A stretch of DNA of 48,078 bases from Candidatus Bathyarchaeota archaeon (GCA_029882535.1 JAOUKM010000009.1:1-48078), one strand, 5' to 3'; positions 32,171 through 42,089 are shown, counted from the first letter of the stretch. Notes: generated from the sequence alone by a model not told the origin. Translations and numbers: made by a program.

Positions 32171-34879
32171 TTGAAAAGAGTCAAAAGTGTGGACATACTT
32201 AGAGGCATTGCGGTTCTGTGGATGATTACGTTTCAAACCTTCGATTTTTTCAGTATGGACTTTAAAATGTACGGAGATTTCTTCTACATTTTCCTGAATT
32301 CTTTCAATTGGTTGTCCATCTTCATGTTGGTGAGTGGCGCTAGTTTGTGGCTTATGGTTAACAAGAGACTTCAGGAGGGATACCCCAAAACAAAAATTCT
32401 TCTTAACGGCTTAAAACGGTATGGTTTTTATCTTGTTTTAAGCTTTTTTTTGAGTCTGTGGTGTTTCAATTTCGATACTTTCTTGAAACTAAATGAGATT
32501 TTAGGGGCAATTGGCGTTTATGCTTTAGCCTCCTTAGTGCTGCTGCTGGTCTTTTACAAAGTGGAGTTTTCATTCTTGCCCCTTATGTTTCTGGTTTTCA
32601 GCTCGTCTTTTTGGGCTAAGGATCTCTTTCCTGATCGTTTTTTCCCATTTTGGTTTATCTTGCCATTTTTCCTCTCGGGCATGTTCCTTTCCAAACTAGT
32701 TTTGGAGAAGAAAGTTAAGCAATTGCTATTGTTTGATCTTCTATTGTCACCTATTATGTTTTTTCTTGTCCTTTTAGGCGACAACATCTCCTATGTTGAT
32801 AAGTCCTTGAGCTTCGTCGTTTTCAATGTTTTTGTTGTTGTGTCTTTGTTTGTTTTGGTCATTTGGTTTGAAAACTCTAGATTTTTGGATTTCTTTAGTT
32901 TTGTTGGCAAACATGCATTGTTTTTTTATGTTTTTCATTTTGTCGTGTGGTTCAAATTATTGGTATATTTCAACGTGTTTCAAAGTTTTAATCAACTGAA
33001 CAGTGTCTTACTTACTTTTTTGGCGATAGCCATCATGTTCGTGGCCACTAGGATGAGTGACATATTCCATGTGAAGACACTTATGTATGTACAAGAAGTG
33101 GCTAGGAATCTGAGCCATGGAAGATGGGGAACCAGCATCAAATACTCAGCGACTTTGATCTTAGTTCTTCTCTTGATAATCGTAACACCCTTAATGATGC
33201 CACGGCAACCCCTCCTAGATAGGCTTTACCTGCATCCTATTAAGGGAGTTTTGAGCACAGACAGCTACCACAATTATCCTTACAAAACTAAAGATCTGGA
33301 AATTGGCTTTTCAAGGTATGGGGAATTAGTCACTCCTCAAAATGGATCCTATTATGAAGATGGAATACTGATGGGTAAAGGCCTAAGTTATGACGGGCAC
33401 GAAGCGTTTGCCTGCCCAGACGAGAAAGGTGAATATTATCCCCTGGAAGGCTGGCTTCTACAGTTTTCTTACCTTGATTATGCTACTAACACAATAGAAT
33501 CCGACGTTGCTCACGCACTCTACAGCAATTTGGAGAACAGAGTTCCTGAGGCCGGTCGAACGCAAAACATTCTCGCCGAACCTTTAGAAATCGTGTACGA
33601 TGGGGCAAGACGTTTTGTAGGCCAAGCCTTGATCCATATTTTCCACAACCATGTCAACATAATTGATCTTAAACAGACAATCGTGTACAATAAGGTGTCA
33701 AAGTATGTGACCATTCTAATGGACGTCAAGTTCCTCGAGCCTACCGATCGTGTAGGGCCGCTTCAACTGAGTTTAAGTCGCAGGGTAAATTTCAAGCTGG
33801 CGCATAGCCTGACATCGAAGCAAGGACGCACTGATCAGGTCTACGCTATGTTGAAGCGTGGACTTGAAACTCCTTACCGATCCCTAGGTTGGCTTGGTCA
33901 TAATAATACTGGTTACTATGATGTTGTTACTGTTTACGTTACGTCGGAGCTCACCGGAGAAGAAGATTATACTGGCTTTGCCGCCTACTGGCCTAACGTT
34001 ACAGACACCCGTCTTTACGGGTGGAGCGACTGGAACCAACCAATAGATGGTCACGAATCTGCTAGCCCTGAACCAAGAACCGCGTTAGTGATTGGTGAGT
34101 GGGATGCTTTCATACTACCCAATGCATCCAAACGATTTGTTGTAGTATATGGAATTGTTGATGGAATCTTGAGTAATGAGCTAGAATTTCAGCTTGACAT
34201 GGTTTTCAATCCTTGGGACCTACAGGAAGCTGTCAGCTCAGAGACTAAATATCAGTGGATTCTTATTGGTCGTGATGCGGCGGAGATTGACCTTGACAGT
34301 GTGACTCTTATGGCACAAAGTATCAAGGTCGGCTTTCTAGGATTTGACATGTACAACTGTAGTGTTCCTAATGCACCACATCTATTACAGATTTGGAAGA
34401 ATACCGGTATGAACCGTTCTGATTATCTCGATCCTCATGGTCGGCTTCACTTTATGGACGAATGGAGGGGGGAGAAAGTTGCTGGATCCGGCATCATCAT
34501 TTTGGGAGGACCCACAGCAAATCTGGCAGCTGAATACTTCAATGATTTTTGTGACGTCATTGTCACCCAGACAGGAATCTATGCTCCCGCCTACTTGGGC
34601 AGTGTGTTTTCTCCATCATTCGATGGCTCTGTAAGTTACGCTATTATCTCTGTCTGTAAGGATTTCAACAACACCTTTTCATTCATTGTATGGGGGCTCA
34701 ACGCCGAAGATACGTACTATGCAGCGTATGTTCTCCAAGGCGGATTACTCGAAGAGTTGCGAACTGTTCCTAATGGCATAACGACTATTTTGATGAAGTT
34801 TAACTATGATTACGATGTGTCTGATGTCAGATTTTGGACGATCGCCAAGTATCTTGGGGTCATCATCGAATTTGACTGA
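32171..34879 (+). CDS. DUF1624/HGSNAT-like membrane acyltransferase fused to a surface ectodomain
   Basis: 902 aa. The N-terminal part to about residue 345 is a roughly ten-helix membrane domain starting RVKSVDILRGIAVLWMITFQTFDFF, the signature of the DUF1624/heparan-alpha-glucosaminide N-acetyltransferase group; these move acetyl groups across membranes onto sugars. After the last helix (LILVLLLIIVTPLMM) comes a 550-residue extracytoplasmic domain with IGFSRYGELV (about 377), YDGARRFVGQ, FAAYWPNVTD, VFNPWDLQEA and LGGPTANLAAEYF (about 775). Those motifs recur in the VWA protein at 45838 and partly in the 581-aa protein. The start is TTG 32171. The low-complexity F/L/V-rich helices use T-rich codons. 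Confidence 0.75.
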   Translation: MKRVKSVDILRGIAVLWMITFQTFDFFSMDFKMYGDFFYIFLNSFNWLSIFMLVSGASLWLMVNKRLQEGYPKTKILLNGLKRYGFYLVLSFFLSLWCFNFDTFLKLNEILGAIGVYALASLVLLLVFYKVEFSFLPLMFLVFSSSFWAKDLFPDRFFPFWFILPFFLSGMFLSKLVLEKKVKQLLLFDLLLSPIMFFLVLLGDNISYVDKSLSFVVFNVFVVVSLFVLVIWFENSRFLDFFSFVGKHALFFYVFHFVVWFKLLVYFNVFQSFNQLNSVLLTFLAIAIMFVATRMSDIFHVKTLMYVQEVARNLSHGRWGTSIKYSATLILVLLLIIVTPLMMPRQPLLDRLYLHPIKGVLSTDSYHNYPYKTKDLEIGFSRYGELVTPQNGSYYEDGILMGKGLSYDGHEAFACPDEKGEYYPLEGWLLQFSYLDYATNTIESDVAHALYSNLENRVPEAGRTQNILAEPLEIVYDGARRFVGQALIHIFHNHVNIIDLKQTIVYNKVSKYVTILMDVKFLEPTDRVGPLQLSLSRRVNFKLAHSLTSKQGRTDQVYAMLKRGLETPYRSLGWLGHNNTGYYDVVTVYVTSELTGEEDYTGFAAYWPNVTDTRLYGWSDWNQPIDGHESASPEPRTALVIGEWDAFILPNASKRFVVVYGIVDGILSNELEFQLDMVFNPWDLQEAVSSETKYQWILIGRDAAEIDLDSVTLMAQSIKVGFLGFDMYNCSVPNAPHLLQIWKNTGMNRSDYLDPHGRLHFMDEWRGEKVAGSGIIILGGPTANLAAEYFNDFCDVIVTQTGIYAPAYLGSVFSPSFDGSVSYAIISVCKDFNNTFSFIVWGLNAEDTYYAAYVLQGGLLEELRTVPNGITTILMKFNYDYDVSDVRFWTIAKYLGVIIEFD

Positions 34880-34932
34880 TAATCGCGCGTGCTAGCTTAA
34901 GAACACTATGAAATGGATATGTATGTCTTCTA

Positions 34933-35832
34933 TCAGCCTCGCTGAACGGGTTTGCGTGGGCGCGATAAGAACAAATCCACAAACTCTTTGCCTTCACATG
35001 ATTCCATAATTTCATCAACATGCGTTTGCTCTGTAAATTCTTTTTGTATTTCTATGACATAAATTTTGAAACCGTATTCGAAAAGTTTGTTTAGAAATTC
35101 TCTAGGAGAAAAACCACTTCTCGAAATTGCTGTAGGGCCAAATTCAATAAACATCTTCAAGTTTTCGTTAGCTTTAATTACTCTGTCCATTCCTAAAAGA
35201 GCCGCCATCTCTGCACCTTGAATGTCAATCTTTATGACATCAATGTTGTCATGTTCATTTCTAAAATACTCATCCAAAGTCGTACCTTCTACAGTGATCG
35301 ATTTCCTACCGTCATGAGAGTCATATATTCTGTGGTCGCCGAGATTGTCAGAGTTTAAGAATAATCTAATAGATCCATAGCGGTCGAGGACAGCTTTTCG
35401 TTCTATAATTACATTGCTGTAACCATTTAATTGCACGTTTTTCCTAAGTAAAGCACAGTTATCTGGCTCCGGTTCAAAGGCGTATACTTTTCCTTTCTTG
35501 CCTACGAGTTTTGCCGCAATTAGCGTATACCAGCCAATATTGGCCCCTAAATCTACAACAATCATCCCTTTCCTGACCGCTCTTTTGAACAATTCGGTTT
35601 CATGCATTTCCCAAACTCCATAATTCAGCAGAGTTGGAGTAATTGTCTTATCTCGTGCATTCACATACATTTTGTGTCCTTGAAGTGAAGTCCACAGGTA
35701 AGAACGGAAAATTTTCTTAACGAGCGACAACAAACGCGCGCGCGCATTTTCAAGCCCTCTGTTCCTGAATGGCACAAGAAATATTCTGACTATTTGAAAT
35801 CGTACACGCGAGCACACATCTTTTGTTTCCAT
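34933..35832 (-). CDS. FkbM-family methyltransferase
   Basis: 299 aa. SAM motif VVDLGANIGWYTLIAAKLVG (92-111), then YAFEPEPDNCALLRKNVQLNGYSNV and the FkbM hallmark VIKIDIQGAEMAAL (about 199-212). The family O-methylates sugars and other hydroxyls in secondary glycan and antibiotic pathways. It is the only minus-strand gene inside the plus-strand cluster, with its own promoter region (35833-36076 side). Near the N-terminus a run of alternating CG (35735-35745) encodes ARAR, like other GC-alternating elements of the island. It may be a later insertion. Confidence 0.88.
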   Translation of the reverse strand: METKDVCSRVRFQIVRIFLVPFRNRGLENARARLLSLVKKIFRSYLWTSLQGHKMYVNARDKTITPTLLNYGVWEMHETELFKRAVRKGMIVVDLGANIGWYTLIAAKLVGKKGKVYAFEPEPDNCALLRKNVQLNGYSNVIIERKAVLDRYGSIRLFLNSDNLGDHRIYDSHDGRKSITVEGTTLDEYFRNEHDNIDVIKIDIQGAEMAALLGMDRVIKANENLKMFIEFGPTAISRSGFSPREFLNKLFEYGFKIYVIEIQKEFTEQTHVDEIMESCEGKEFVDLFLSRPRKPVQRG

Positions 35833-35951
35833 CTTTTTCCACGTATCATAAACGGTACGTTATTGATTTTATCATAGTGTTACATCTATGTTATCAATTT
35901 TTTCAAACATGAAACGCGTAGGCAGTAACGCGCGCGCATTTCCAGAGAAGC

Positions 35952-35960
35952 GTGCGCGCA
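35952..35960 (+). promoter_or_regulatory. GTGCGCGCA element upstream of the 581-aa gene
   Basis: GTGCGCGCA, an exact copy of the 18679 and 19557 9-mers, sits 20 nt after CGCGCGCGCA (35929-35938) in the 244-nt region between the FkbM and exoprotein genes. A TATA-like CATATAAAC (36009-36017) follows, and AAGGAG (36063-36068) is 8 nt before TTG 36077. Confidence 0.4.
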
Positions 35961-36076
35961 TGCATGCTACTAGTACTTCAGCAACCAAAGTTGAAAAATA
36001 TCAGAATGTTCATATAAACTTTTTAGGTCGGATTCTCAACGGGTTAAATGGACAAAGAACTCAAGGAGCGAAATAA

Positions 36077-37822
36077 TTGAAACTTCGCCATGTTTTGGTC
36101 GGGTTCATTATGGTTACCATTGCTATAACAACGGTTTTCGCGTATCTAACTTTTCAAAGAAGGTCGACACCCATAGAGCACACACCTTTGAGCGAGCTCA
36201 AAGAGCTCTTAAGCTCTTCTTCTGGGCCCCCATATTTCTTGTATCCTGAAGGAATGGAGCTGTCAGATTATCTCTCAGCCAAGGAAATCTCAAGAACTTT
36301 TGAGGATTTCTTACACATACGCGCATTCGAATATAATTATCAGGTAGGTGACGAGTACATTGACTCGAGGGGGCTTCCAAAACTGGAAGCAATTCATCAA
36401 GGCAACTTGGTCGTTCTCGTTGGCGGGCCTTCAACTCAGGCCGCCGTCAAATATTATGAAGATACAAAAGAAACTCTAGTTGTTTCAAAGGAGAATGCCA
36501 CACATTTTTGGTTGGAAACGAGGGAGGGAGTAGTAATCCCTGAAACGCTGCATACCTTCGAAAATCTAGATGCTCATCACGATGTATTTTTGGTTGAGTT
36601 CTTTAAGGATAAATGCGACAGATACATCCTGATACTTTACGGATACGGTTGGCGAGGGACTATGTTAGCTACCCTACACTTTAATAGGGTAATATTCCCT
36701 CAAATTTCGGACTACGATGAATCTTATTACATCTACAACTGGGTCGATTCGAGTGACATTAATCAGACTCTTACTGACGAAGCCGAGGGAGGCCAAAAAT
36801 ATAGTGTCATCCAAGCTTCAGTCGTTAGCTTTGCAAATGAAACCATAATCCGGTCGTTTGCCGACGCTGTTCATTCTAGAGGCTTGAGGATGACCTGGTA
36901 CGTTTCAAAACTTAACATGGAACAGACCATTTTTTCTTTAATAAAGAGTTATGCATCTTATGGAGATAAGATTGAACTTTCCTTTGGTAATATTTTCTTC
37001 AACGAATTAGAGCCAGAAAAACGATTGTACTATGTGGACGAGTCCATGGAGGCGTTTAAGAAGGCGTTTGGAGATTATCCATCGATGGTTCAATCATATT
37101 ACATTGATGCATATACACTAAGCTACATTTCGTTGTGGTACCCCAGCGTCAAAGGAGCTATTACCTTTGTTAATCACGAAGTTTTCGGTGACCAATTCAA
37201 GTCAGCCGGTGCCTACTACATGCCTTACTATCCTAGTAGATATAACACTTTAGTTCCAGGTGAGGGAAGAGACAAGATAAACATTGTTGCATTTCCGTTC
37301 TTTCAAAGGGACATCACAAATTCAATTCTGAACCGGAGGATCGTCTATAACCTCTCACCACAAGATGGCCTTATGATAGTGAAAGATTGGAGACCTTACT
37401 TCCGAAGACTGTTCGCAGCTTTCATAAATGGATGGGATCAATTCGGGCTAGCAATTTATCTCATAGATCTAACTTGGCCGTTTATCCCTCTGGAAGTGAT
37501 CGAAGAAGACCTGGCTCAGATTCAATTTGAAATAGAATCCGGCAATTGCACGAACGTTTTGGACACGAACTTCGTGAAATGGTTCAGGTCCGAGTTTGAG
37601 GATTCACCTAATTACAGGTGGGCTTACGAAGACCCTGAACAGGAGTCGTTCTCATCAGAATGGTATTTTTCACCAGCAGTTAGAATAGGCTACCTAAATG
37701 AGTTCATGTTTGAGATGGTTGTGTATCCGAGCAAAACATACGAAGCGGGCTATGCGAGAAAGATTTCTCCGTACGACAACAGTTTATTTATGCTGTTTGG
37801 GGATAAAGAACGCTTTGAGTGA
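36077..37822 (+). CDS. Membrane-anchored exoprotein with GGP-type surface module
   Basis: 581 aa. One N-terminal membrane segment (about residues 5-24), then an ectodomain. Residues about 112-129 read VVLVGGPSTQAAVKYYED, comparable with the ILGGPTANLAAEYF element of the acyltransferase fusion, and YGYGWRGTMLATLHF matches its WGLNAEDTYYAAYVL, so the two share a module. The region after about 245 (VIQASVVSFANETIIRSFADAVHSRGLRMTWYVSK) looks like a NodB/GH-superfamily TIM barrel but lacks the canonical Asp-His-His motifs. No function is assigned. The start is TTG 36077 with AAGGAG. The stop overlaps the next gene by 4 nt (GTGA). Confidence 0.7.
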   Translation: MKLRHVLVGFIMVTIAITTVFAYLTFQRRSTPIEHTPLSELKELLSSSSGPPYFLYPEGMELSDYLSAKEISRTFEDFLHIRAFEYNYQVGDEYIDSRGLPKLEAIHQGNLVVLVGGPSTQAAVKYYEDTKETLVVSKENATHFWLETREGVVIPETLHTFENLDAHHDVFLVEFFKDKCDRYILILYGYGWRGTMLATLHFNRVIFPQISDYDESYYIYNWVDSSDINQTLTDEAEGGQKYSVIQASVVSFANETIIRSFADAVHSRGLRMTWYVSKLNMEQTIFSLIKSYASYGDKIELSFGNIFFNELEPEKRLYYVDESMEAFKKAFGDYPSMVQSYYIDAYTLSYISLWYPSVKGAITFVNHEVFGDQFKSAGAYYMPYYPSRYNTLVPGEGRDKINIVAFPFFQRDITNSILNRRIVYNLSPQDGLMIVKDWRPYFRRLFAAFINGWDQFGLAIYLIDLTWPFIPLEVIEEDLAQIQFEIESGNCTNVLDTNFVKWFRSEFEDSPNYRWAYEDPEQESFSSEWYFSPAVRIGYLNEFMFEMVVYPSKTYEAGYARKISPYDNSLFMLFGDKERFE

Positions 37823-38547
37823 AAATCACAATGACTTCGACATTGAAGCAGGCCACTATCCAACATTTCGCAAAGAGAAAAAGCTTCTACAAGAAACTTT
37901 ATCACCAATATCCTTTTCTTGACATCGTCGCAAGATATTACAAGCCAAATTCGAAAACACTTGAAATTGGATCCGGAATAGGTGCTTTTCTTCACGAGAT
38001 TTCAAGTTCGCAAAACGTTTTAGTTGGCATCGATATTTGCAAGACATTCATACATGAAGCGCATAAAAGGTTTCCAACAATTAGTCTTTTAGTTGGAGAC
38101 GCAGAGAAGCTACCTTTTCGATCAAAGTTTTTCAAGACAGTGTTTATGCGAAACTTATTACATCATCTGGTAGCTGAAACACCGAATCTTTCACAGGGAT
38201 ATATGACTAAAGTTTTAGAAGAAACTTACAGAGTATGTGATAAGGGAGGAGATCTTTTCGTGTTGGAACAGTGTATCTTGAGCAGGATTATTGGGTGGTT
38301 ACTGTTTTGGTTCTCCCTTTTTATGAGTCGACTAAATCTGTCGTTCCATAGGATAAACCTGCATGAGGGAGTGGTTATATCGTTCCTAGCTTCTCACCAG
38401 TTAGTTCAACTATTAGAAAAAACGAACTTCAAAATTCTTAAGGATTTTTCTCATCGGCCGTGCACTGGGCTTCATCTAGGCGTCAATTTTGGTGAAGTCA
38501 TCATCTTCGCTCGCGCAGAACAGGGAATATCGGAGAGCGTCATATGA
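37819..38547 (+). CDS. Class I SAM-dependent methyltransferase
   Basis: 242 aa. TLEIGSGIGAFLHEISSS near residue 48, VGIDICKTFIHEAHKRFP, LLVGDAEKLPFRSKFFKTVFMRNLLHHL, all typical for Methyltransf_11/UbiE-like proteins. A hydrophobic helix, IIGWLLFWFSLFMSRLNL, near residue 160 could touch the membrane. It likely modifies a lipid-linked glycan. The start may be GTG 37819, overlapping the previous stop, or ATG 37831. Its stop overlaps the GT-C-like gene by 4 nt, forming a tight 36077-42089 operon. Confidence 0.85.
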   Translation: MKITMTSTLKQATIQHFAKRKSFYKKLYHQYPFLDIVARYYKPNSKTLEIGSGIGAFLHEISSSQNVLVGIDICKTFIHEAHKRFPTISLLVGDAEKLPFRSKFFKTVFMRNLLHHLVAETPNLSQGYMTKVLEETYRVCDKGGDLFVLEQCILSRIIGWLLFWFSLFMSRLNLSFHRINLHEGVVISFLASHQLVQLLEKTNFKILKDFSHRPCTGLHLGVNFGEVIIFARAEQGISESVI

Positions 38548-41500
38548 TTCAACAGAGTATTCGGGAAAAGATACAGTTCCATATACATAGCTTTGCGCGC
38601 GCGCGCGGAAGAAGCGTTGTCGATGTGAGTATTATGATCCTTCTAGCGGAGATCCTTCTGTCTAGACTGCTTTTTCATTCAGCTCTACCAGCTGGAACTG
38701 ACTCACTCTCTTGGATCGCGCAGACAGCATTTCAAGCTAGGGATTTTAGGTGGCTCTATGCGTGGCGTCTGTTTGGTTTGGGTTTCCCTCAGTCATCTAG
38801 CTTATTTGACCTTCTTCTTATATTTGTTCATAGCTTAGTAGGTGACCCCTCAATAGCTATCAAGCTCTTCACACTGGTTGCGTTTTGCACTGCAGAGTTT
38901 TCCATGTATAGTTACGTTTTTCATCATACCAAACGACATAATGCTGCTCTTATCGCCGCTGTCGTGTACCTTCTAAACCAATTTGTCTTTGCTGAATTTT
39001 CGGAGGGGCATATCGCTCTCCTATTTGGCTATGCTCTAGCCCCGTTGCTGTTTCTTCTCCTTGATAAAGCATGTGCGCGCGGTCGCGTTAAAGATTGTTT
39101 TTCTCTTGGCTTGATGTTTTCTATCTTCATAACGGGTGTTCATCTAGAGTGTGTTTACATCTATGGCTGGTTTATGCTACTATATTTTCTAATATACATT
39201 ATAGTCCCAAATCGTCGAACCAAAGGAAGAAGAGACACGCTGAAGCGTTTTTTCAAGGTATGGGGAATCAGCATACCGATCGGTATATCTCTGTCTTCGT
39301 TTTTCTTGATGCCGATTATTTTAGATATTAAACCTGCATACCTATCTCTAAGCTATCAATACACTATAGAGGAAACGAGTGGCATACTAGACATTTTTAT
39401 TAATCAGATAGGATTTCACATGCTGTTTCTGTTCTTTCCTATTTCCTTGACAACCATCGCCTTATACAGGGATAGGCGCACAGTCTTCTTTTCTCTATCA
39501 GCTTTCATTGCAGCTTTTATCGCTAAAGGTACCCTTCCCCCCTTCCCCGAAGTCTTTGAGTGGCTTTTTGTTAATGTCCCGTATATGCACGTTTTTCGGG
39601 CGACATCGAGATGGTTCATGGTGACATGGTTTGCTGGCGCATTTCTCACGGGTCTACTTGTTGCCAAATCGGAAGAAACCCTCAGAAACATCCTTCGCAA
39701 GGCTAAACACGAGTTACCTTCTCACATAATAGATAAGACAAAGATCCTTTTGACCAGCCTCATGATAGGAATAGTTCTTCTAAATGCTAGTTTGTCTGGC
39801 CTACAATTTCTCGGTTCTCCTTTGACTTATAGTCTTCCAGAACAAGACGTAGTTTCCTCTCAATGGATCGGCTCTGTCCCAGGTAACTTTAGAGTAGTAA
39901 CAGTTGGTTCTTGGGGTCTAGGTAGTAATTTTATAATACCGGGTCCTCTTGGATCTGGATATCGAGAGATTTCTAGTGAAGGTTACTACCTGCATGATAA
40001 AGTAGTAGTACAAAATGGAGGATGGGAGCCATTAGCTCGGAGCTTCATTGAATTTGTGTACTCCTCTGCATACCAAAGGAAGATAGATGATCTTCTGCGA
40101 ATATTAGGACTCTTTGACGTGAGGTATGTAGTATTGTCAAGCAATGCACCAACCGAATGGGCTGAGATATTCTACAAACAATATGGCTCCAAGCGTGTCC
40201 TAAACTACTCTGGATCAGTTGTCCTAGAAAATGAATTCTGGACTCCACACATTTTTGCGGTTTCTAGATACGCTGCAATATTAGGTGGAAGAGCAACCCT
40301 TAATTCACTCTCAAAAGTTCCCAACCTAGATTTTGCAGGGTGCGGGTTGATATATTTAGACCAGAACATTGGTTCCATGACTAATCTCCTGCAGAATGCA
40401 GATTATCTAATAATCTCAGATAGTGACATAACGGACATGGCGATGTTATTATTGGAAGAGGACTACGTAACCCCCCTTGAGGAGTATGGCTACCCATCCT
40501 CAAATCCAGAGAAACACTGGATTGTGGGTTTAGCAGGGATTGACTATGGGAAACTTACAAGAGGTACTCTCACTACTGGGGGAAACAACAGCATAACAAT
40601 GCCTTTCGAAGCAAAAGAAGAAGGCGAACACGAAGTTTGGGTTAGAGTATGTTCTGGTATTGGAAGGGGCACACTTCAACTAGTTGTTGACAATACAACA
40701 ATAGGCAGTGTACTTTCTGATGCCAGTTTTCCCGTCTCAAAATTCGATTGGTTGAGTGTTGGATCAATACATCTTGACAAGGGAAAACATACACTGACTT
40801 TAATCAACCACTCGCCTGGATATAACGATGTAGATGCAGTAGCGATCGTTCCTCCATTCTTGATGCAACAAAAGATGGATGAAGCATCTAACCTACTTCA
40901 AGCCTTTCATTTTCGGACGATACTAGTCAGTGAAGCAGAAGACTTTTTTGGGGAGATTCCGGCCCTTCATCTAAAAGGCTGGAACATCCATCAGTCCTCG
41001 TTCAATGCAAGTAATGGCTTTGTTATTCAATCCTCAGGCAGATATGAAAATGTCGCATTAGAAGGTAGTGCCTCGGCAAGTTCGATTCAAGGTTCAGGAT
41101 TTGAAGCAAGCAATGCAATCGATGGAGATAGCGCAATCGAAATGACCAGATGGGCTTCAGAATTTGGCAGAATGCCACAGTGGTTTCAAATCGAGTGGGA
41201 ACAGCCTAAAGATATATGGGAACTGCGCATTTTCTTCGAGTCAGCCTACGCAGAAGATTATCAAGTTCAGATATGGGACGGCGAAAAATGGATCAACCAA
41301 ACAATCGTAGAAGGTAATGCTGCTCTGAACCGTAACCACATATTCAGTCAGCCCATAACCACAAATAAAGTTCGCCTTTACTTCACGAGTGCTCCGGAAC
41401 AAGATTCGGTTAGCGTATGGGAGGTTGAGGTATACTCTACTTATCTCTCAAAAGAAATCTATGTTCCCAAAACGGCGTCATATATGCTTGGTCTTCGCCT

Positions 41501-42089
41501 TGCAACCGGTCCCAATCTTGGCAACATAAGATTTGAATTTGGAAATGTCTCGAGAACAATCCAAACTGGCAACCCAAACGCTACATATTATAAATGGTAC
41601 GAGATAGGACCTATTGAACTGAACGCTGGTGAAGAATCGCTTAACATGAGCTGGGTAGGCGATTTGTACTTCGACGAACTCATCCTATATTCTCTGAAAA
41701 AAGGGGAGGAACCTCTTCCACTCGATAGCCTTCTTCAACCCAGCGCAATACCCATCATCACGCACGAACGGATCAATCCAGGTAAATACAATGTCCAAGT
41801 TAGCAGTGATGAACCTTTTTTACTTGTATTTACCGACACCTATCATCCCTCGTGGAAGGCTTACTTTGGCAACCTTGAAGTGCCTCCGGTTGTTGCATAT
41901 TCCGTCGCGAACGGCTTTTTCATCAACAAGACAGGCAATTTCGATGTCATAATATCCTTCACTGGACAAGCCTACGCTGACTTGGGATGGAAAATATCAG
42001 CTGTCACAGTTTTCGTGCTAGCAGTGGTTCTGGCAACTCCATCCAAGGTTTTCAAAAGTTTAAGAAATTACATAAGACGACGCACATGA
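38544..42089 (+). CDS. GT-C-like polytopic membrane protein with lectin-like ectodomains
   Basis: 1181 aa. About ten to twelve helices fill residues 25-440. The first external loop has LPAGTDSLSWIAQTAF (Asp near 53), placed like the catalytic Asp of GT-C glycosyltransferases that use lipid-phosphate sugars; AftD/YfhO-type proteins are the nearest picture. Then an exodomain: a CBM-like part (about 679-773, TMPFEAKEEGEHEVWVRV to VDAVAIVPPF), a discoidin F5/8C-like part (about 835-962, NVALEGSASASS, AIDGDSAIEMTRWAS, IWELRIFFES), and a closing Ig-like part ahead of a last helix near 1152. It probably glycosylates on the outer face while gripping the glycan. CGCGCGCGCG in its 5' end encodes FARARG. 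Confidence 0.8.
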   Translation: MIQQSIREKIQFHIHSFARARGRSVVDVSIMILLAEILLSRLLFHSALPAGTDSLSWIAQTAFQARDFRWLYAWRLFGLGFPQSSSLFDLLLIFVHSLVGDPSIAIKLFTLVAFCTAEFSMYSYVFHHTKRHNAALIAAVVYLLNQFVFAEFSEGHIALLFGYALAPLLFLLLDKACARGRVKDCFSLGLMFSIFITGVHLECVYIYGWFMLLYFLIYIIVPNRRTKGRRDTLKRFFKVWGISIPIGISLSSFFLMPIILDIKPAYLSLSYQYTIEETSGILDIFINQIGFHMLFLFFPISLTTIALYRDRRTVFFSLSAFIAAFIAKGTLPPFPEVFEWLFVNVPYMHVFRATSRWFMVTWFAGAFLTGLLVAKSEETLRNILRKAKHELPSHIIDKTKILLTSLMIGIVLLNASLSGLQFLGSPLTYSLPEQDVVSSQWIGSVPGNFRVVTVGSWGLGSNFIIPGPLGSGYREISSEGYYLHDKVVVQNGGWEPLARSFIEFVYSSAYQRKIDDLLRILGLFDVRYVVLSSNAPTEWAEIFYKQYGSKRVLNYSGSVVLENEFWTPHIFAVSRYAAILGGRATLNSLSKVPNLDFAGCGLIYLDQNIGSMTNLLQNADYLIISDSDITDMAMLLLEEDYVTPLEEYGYPSSNPEKHWIVGLAGIDYGKLTRGTLTTGGNNSITMPFEAKEEGEHEVWVRVCSGIGRGTLQLVVDNTTIGSVLSDASFPVSKFDWLSVGSIHLDKGKHTLTLINHSPGYNDVDAVAIVPPFLMQQKMDEASNLLQAFHFRTILVSEAEDFFGEIPALHLKGWNIHQSSFNASNGFVIQSSGRYENVALEGSASASSIQGSGFEASNAIDGDSAIEMTRWASEFGRMPQWFQIEWEQPKDIWELRIFFESAYAEDYQVQIWDGEKWINQTIVEGNAALNRNHIFSQPITTNKVRLYFTSAPEQDSVSVWEVEVYSTYLSKEIYVPKTASYMLGLRLATGPNLGNIRFEFGNVSRTIQTGNPNATYYKWYEIGPIELNAGEESLNMSWVGDLYFDELILYSLKKGEEPLPLDSLLQPSAIPIITHERINPGKYNVQVSSDEPFLLVFTDTYHPSWKAYFGNLEVPPVVAYSVANGFFINKTGNFDVIISFTGQAYADLGWKISAVTVFVLAVVLATPSKVFKSLRNYIRRRT

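Noticed and set aside
35888-36076. 62-aa plus-strand frame before the exoprotein gene
   Set aside because: It spans the GC-alternating elements and the TATA/SD of the next gene; no hydrophobic or conserved pattern.
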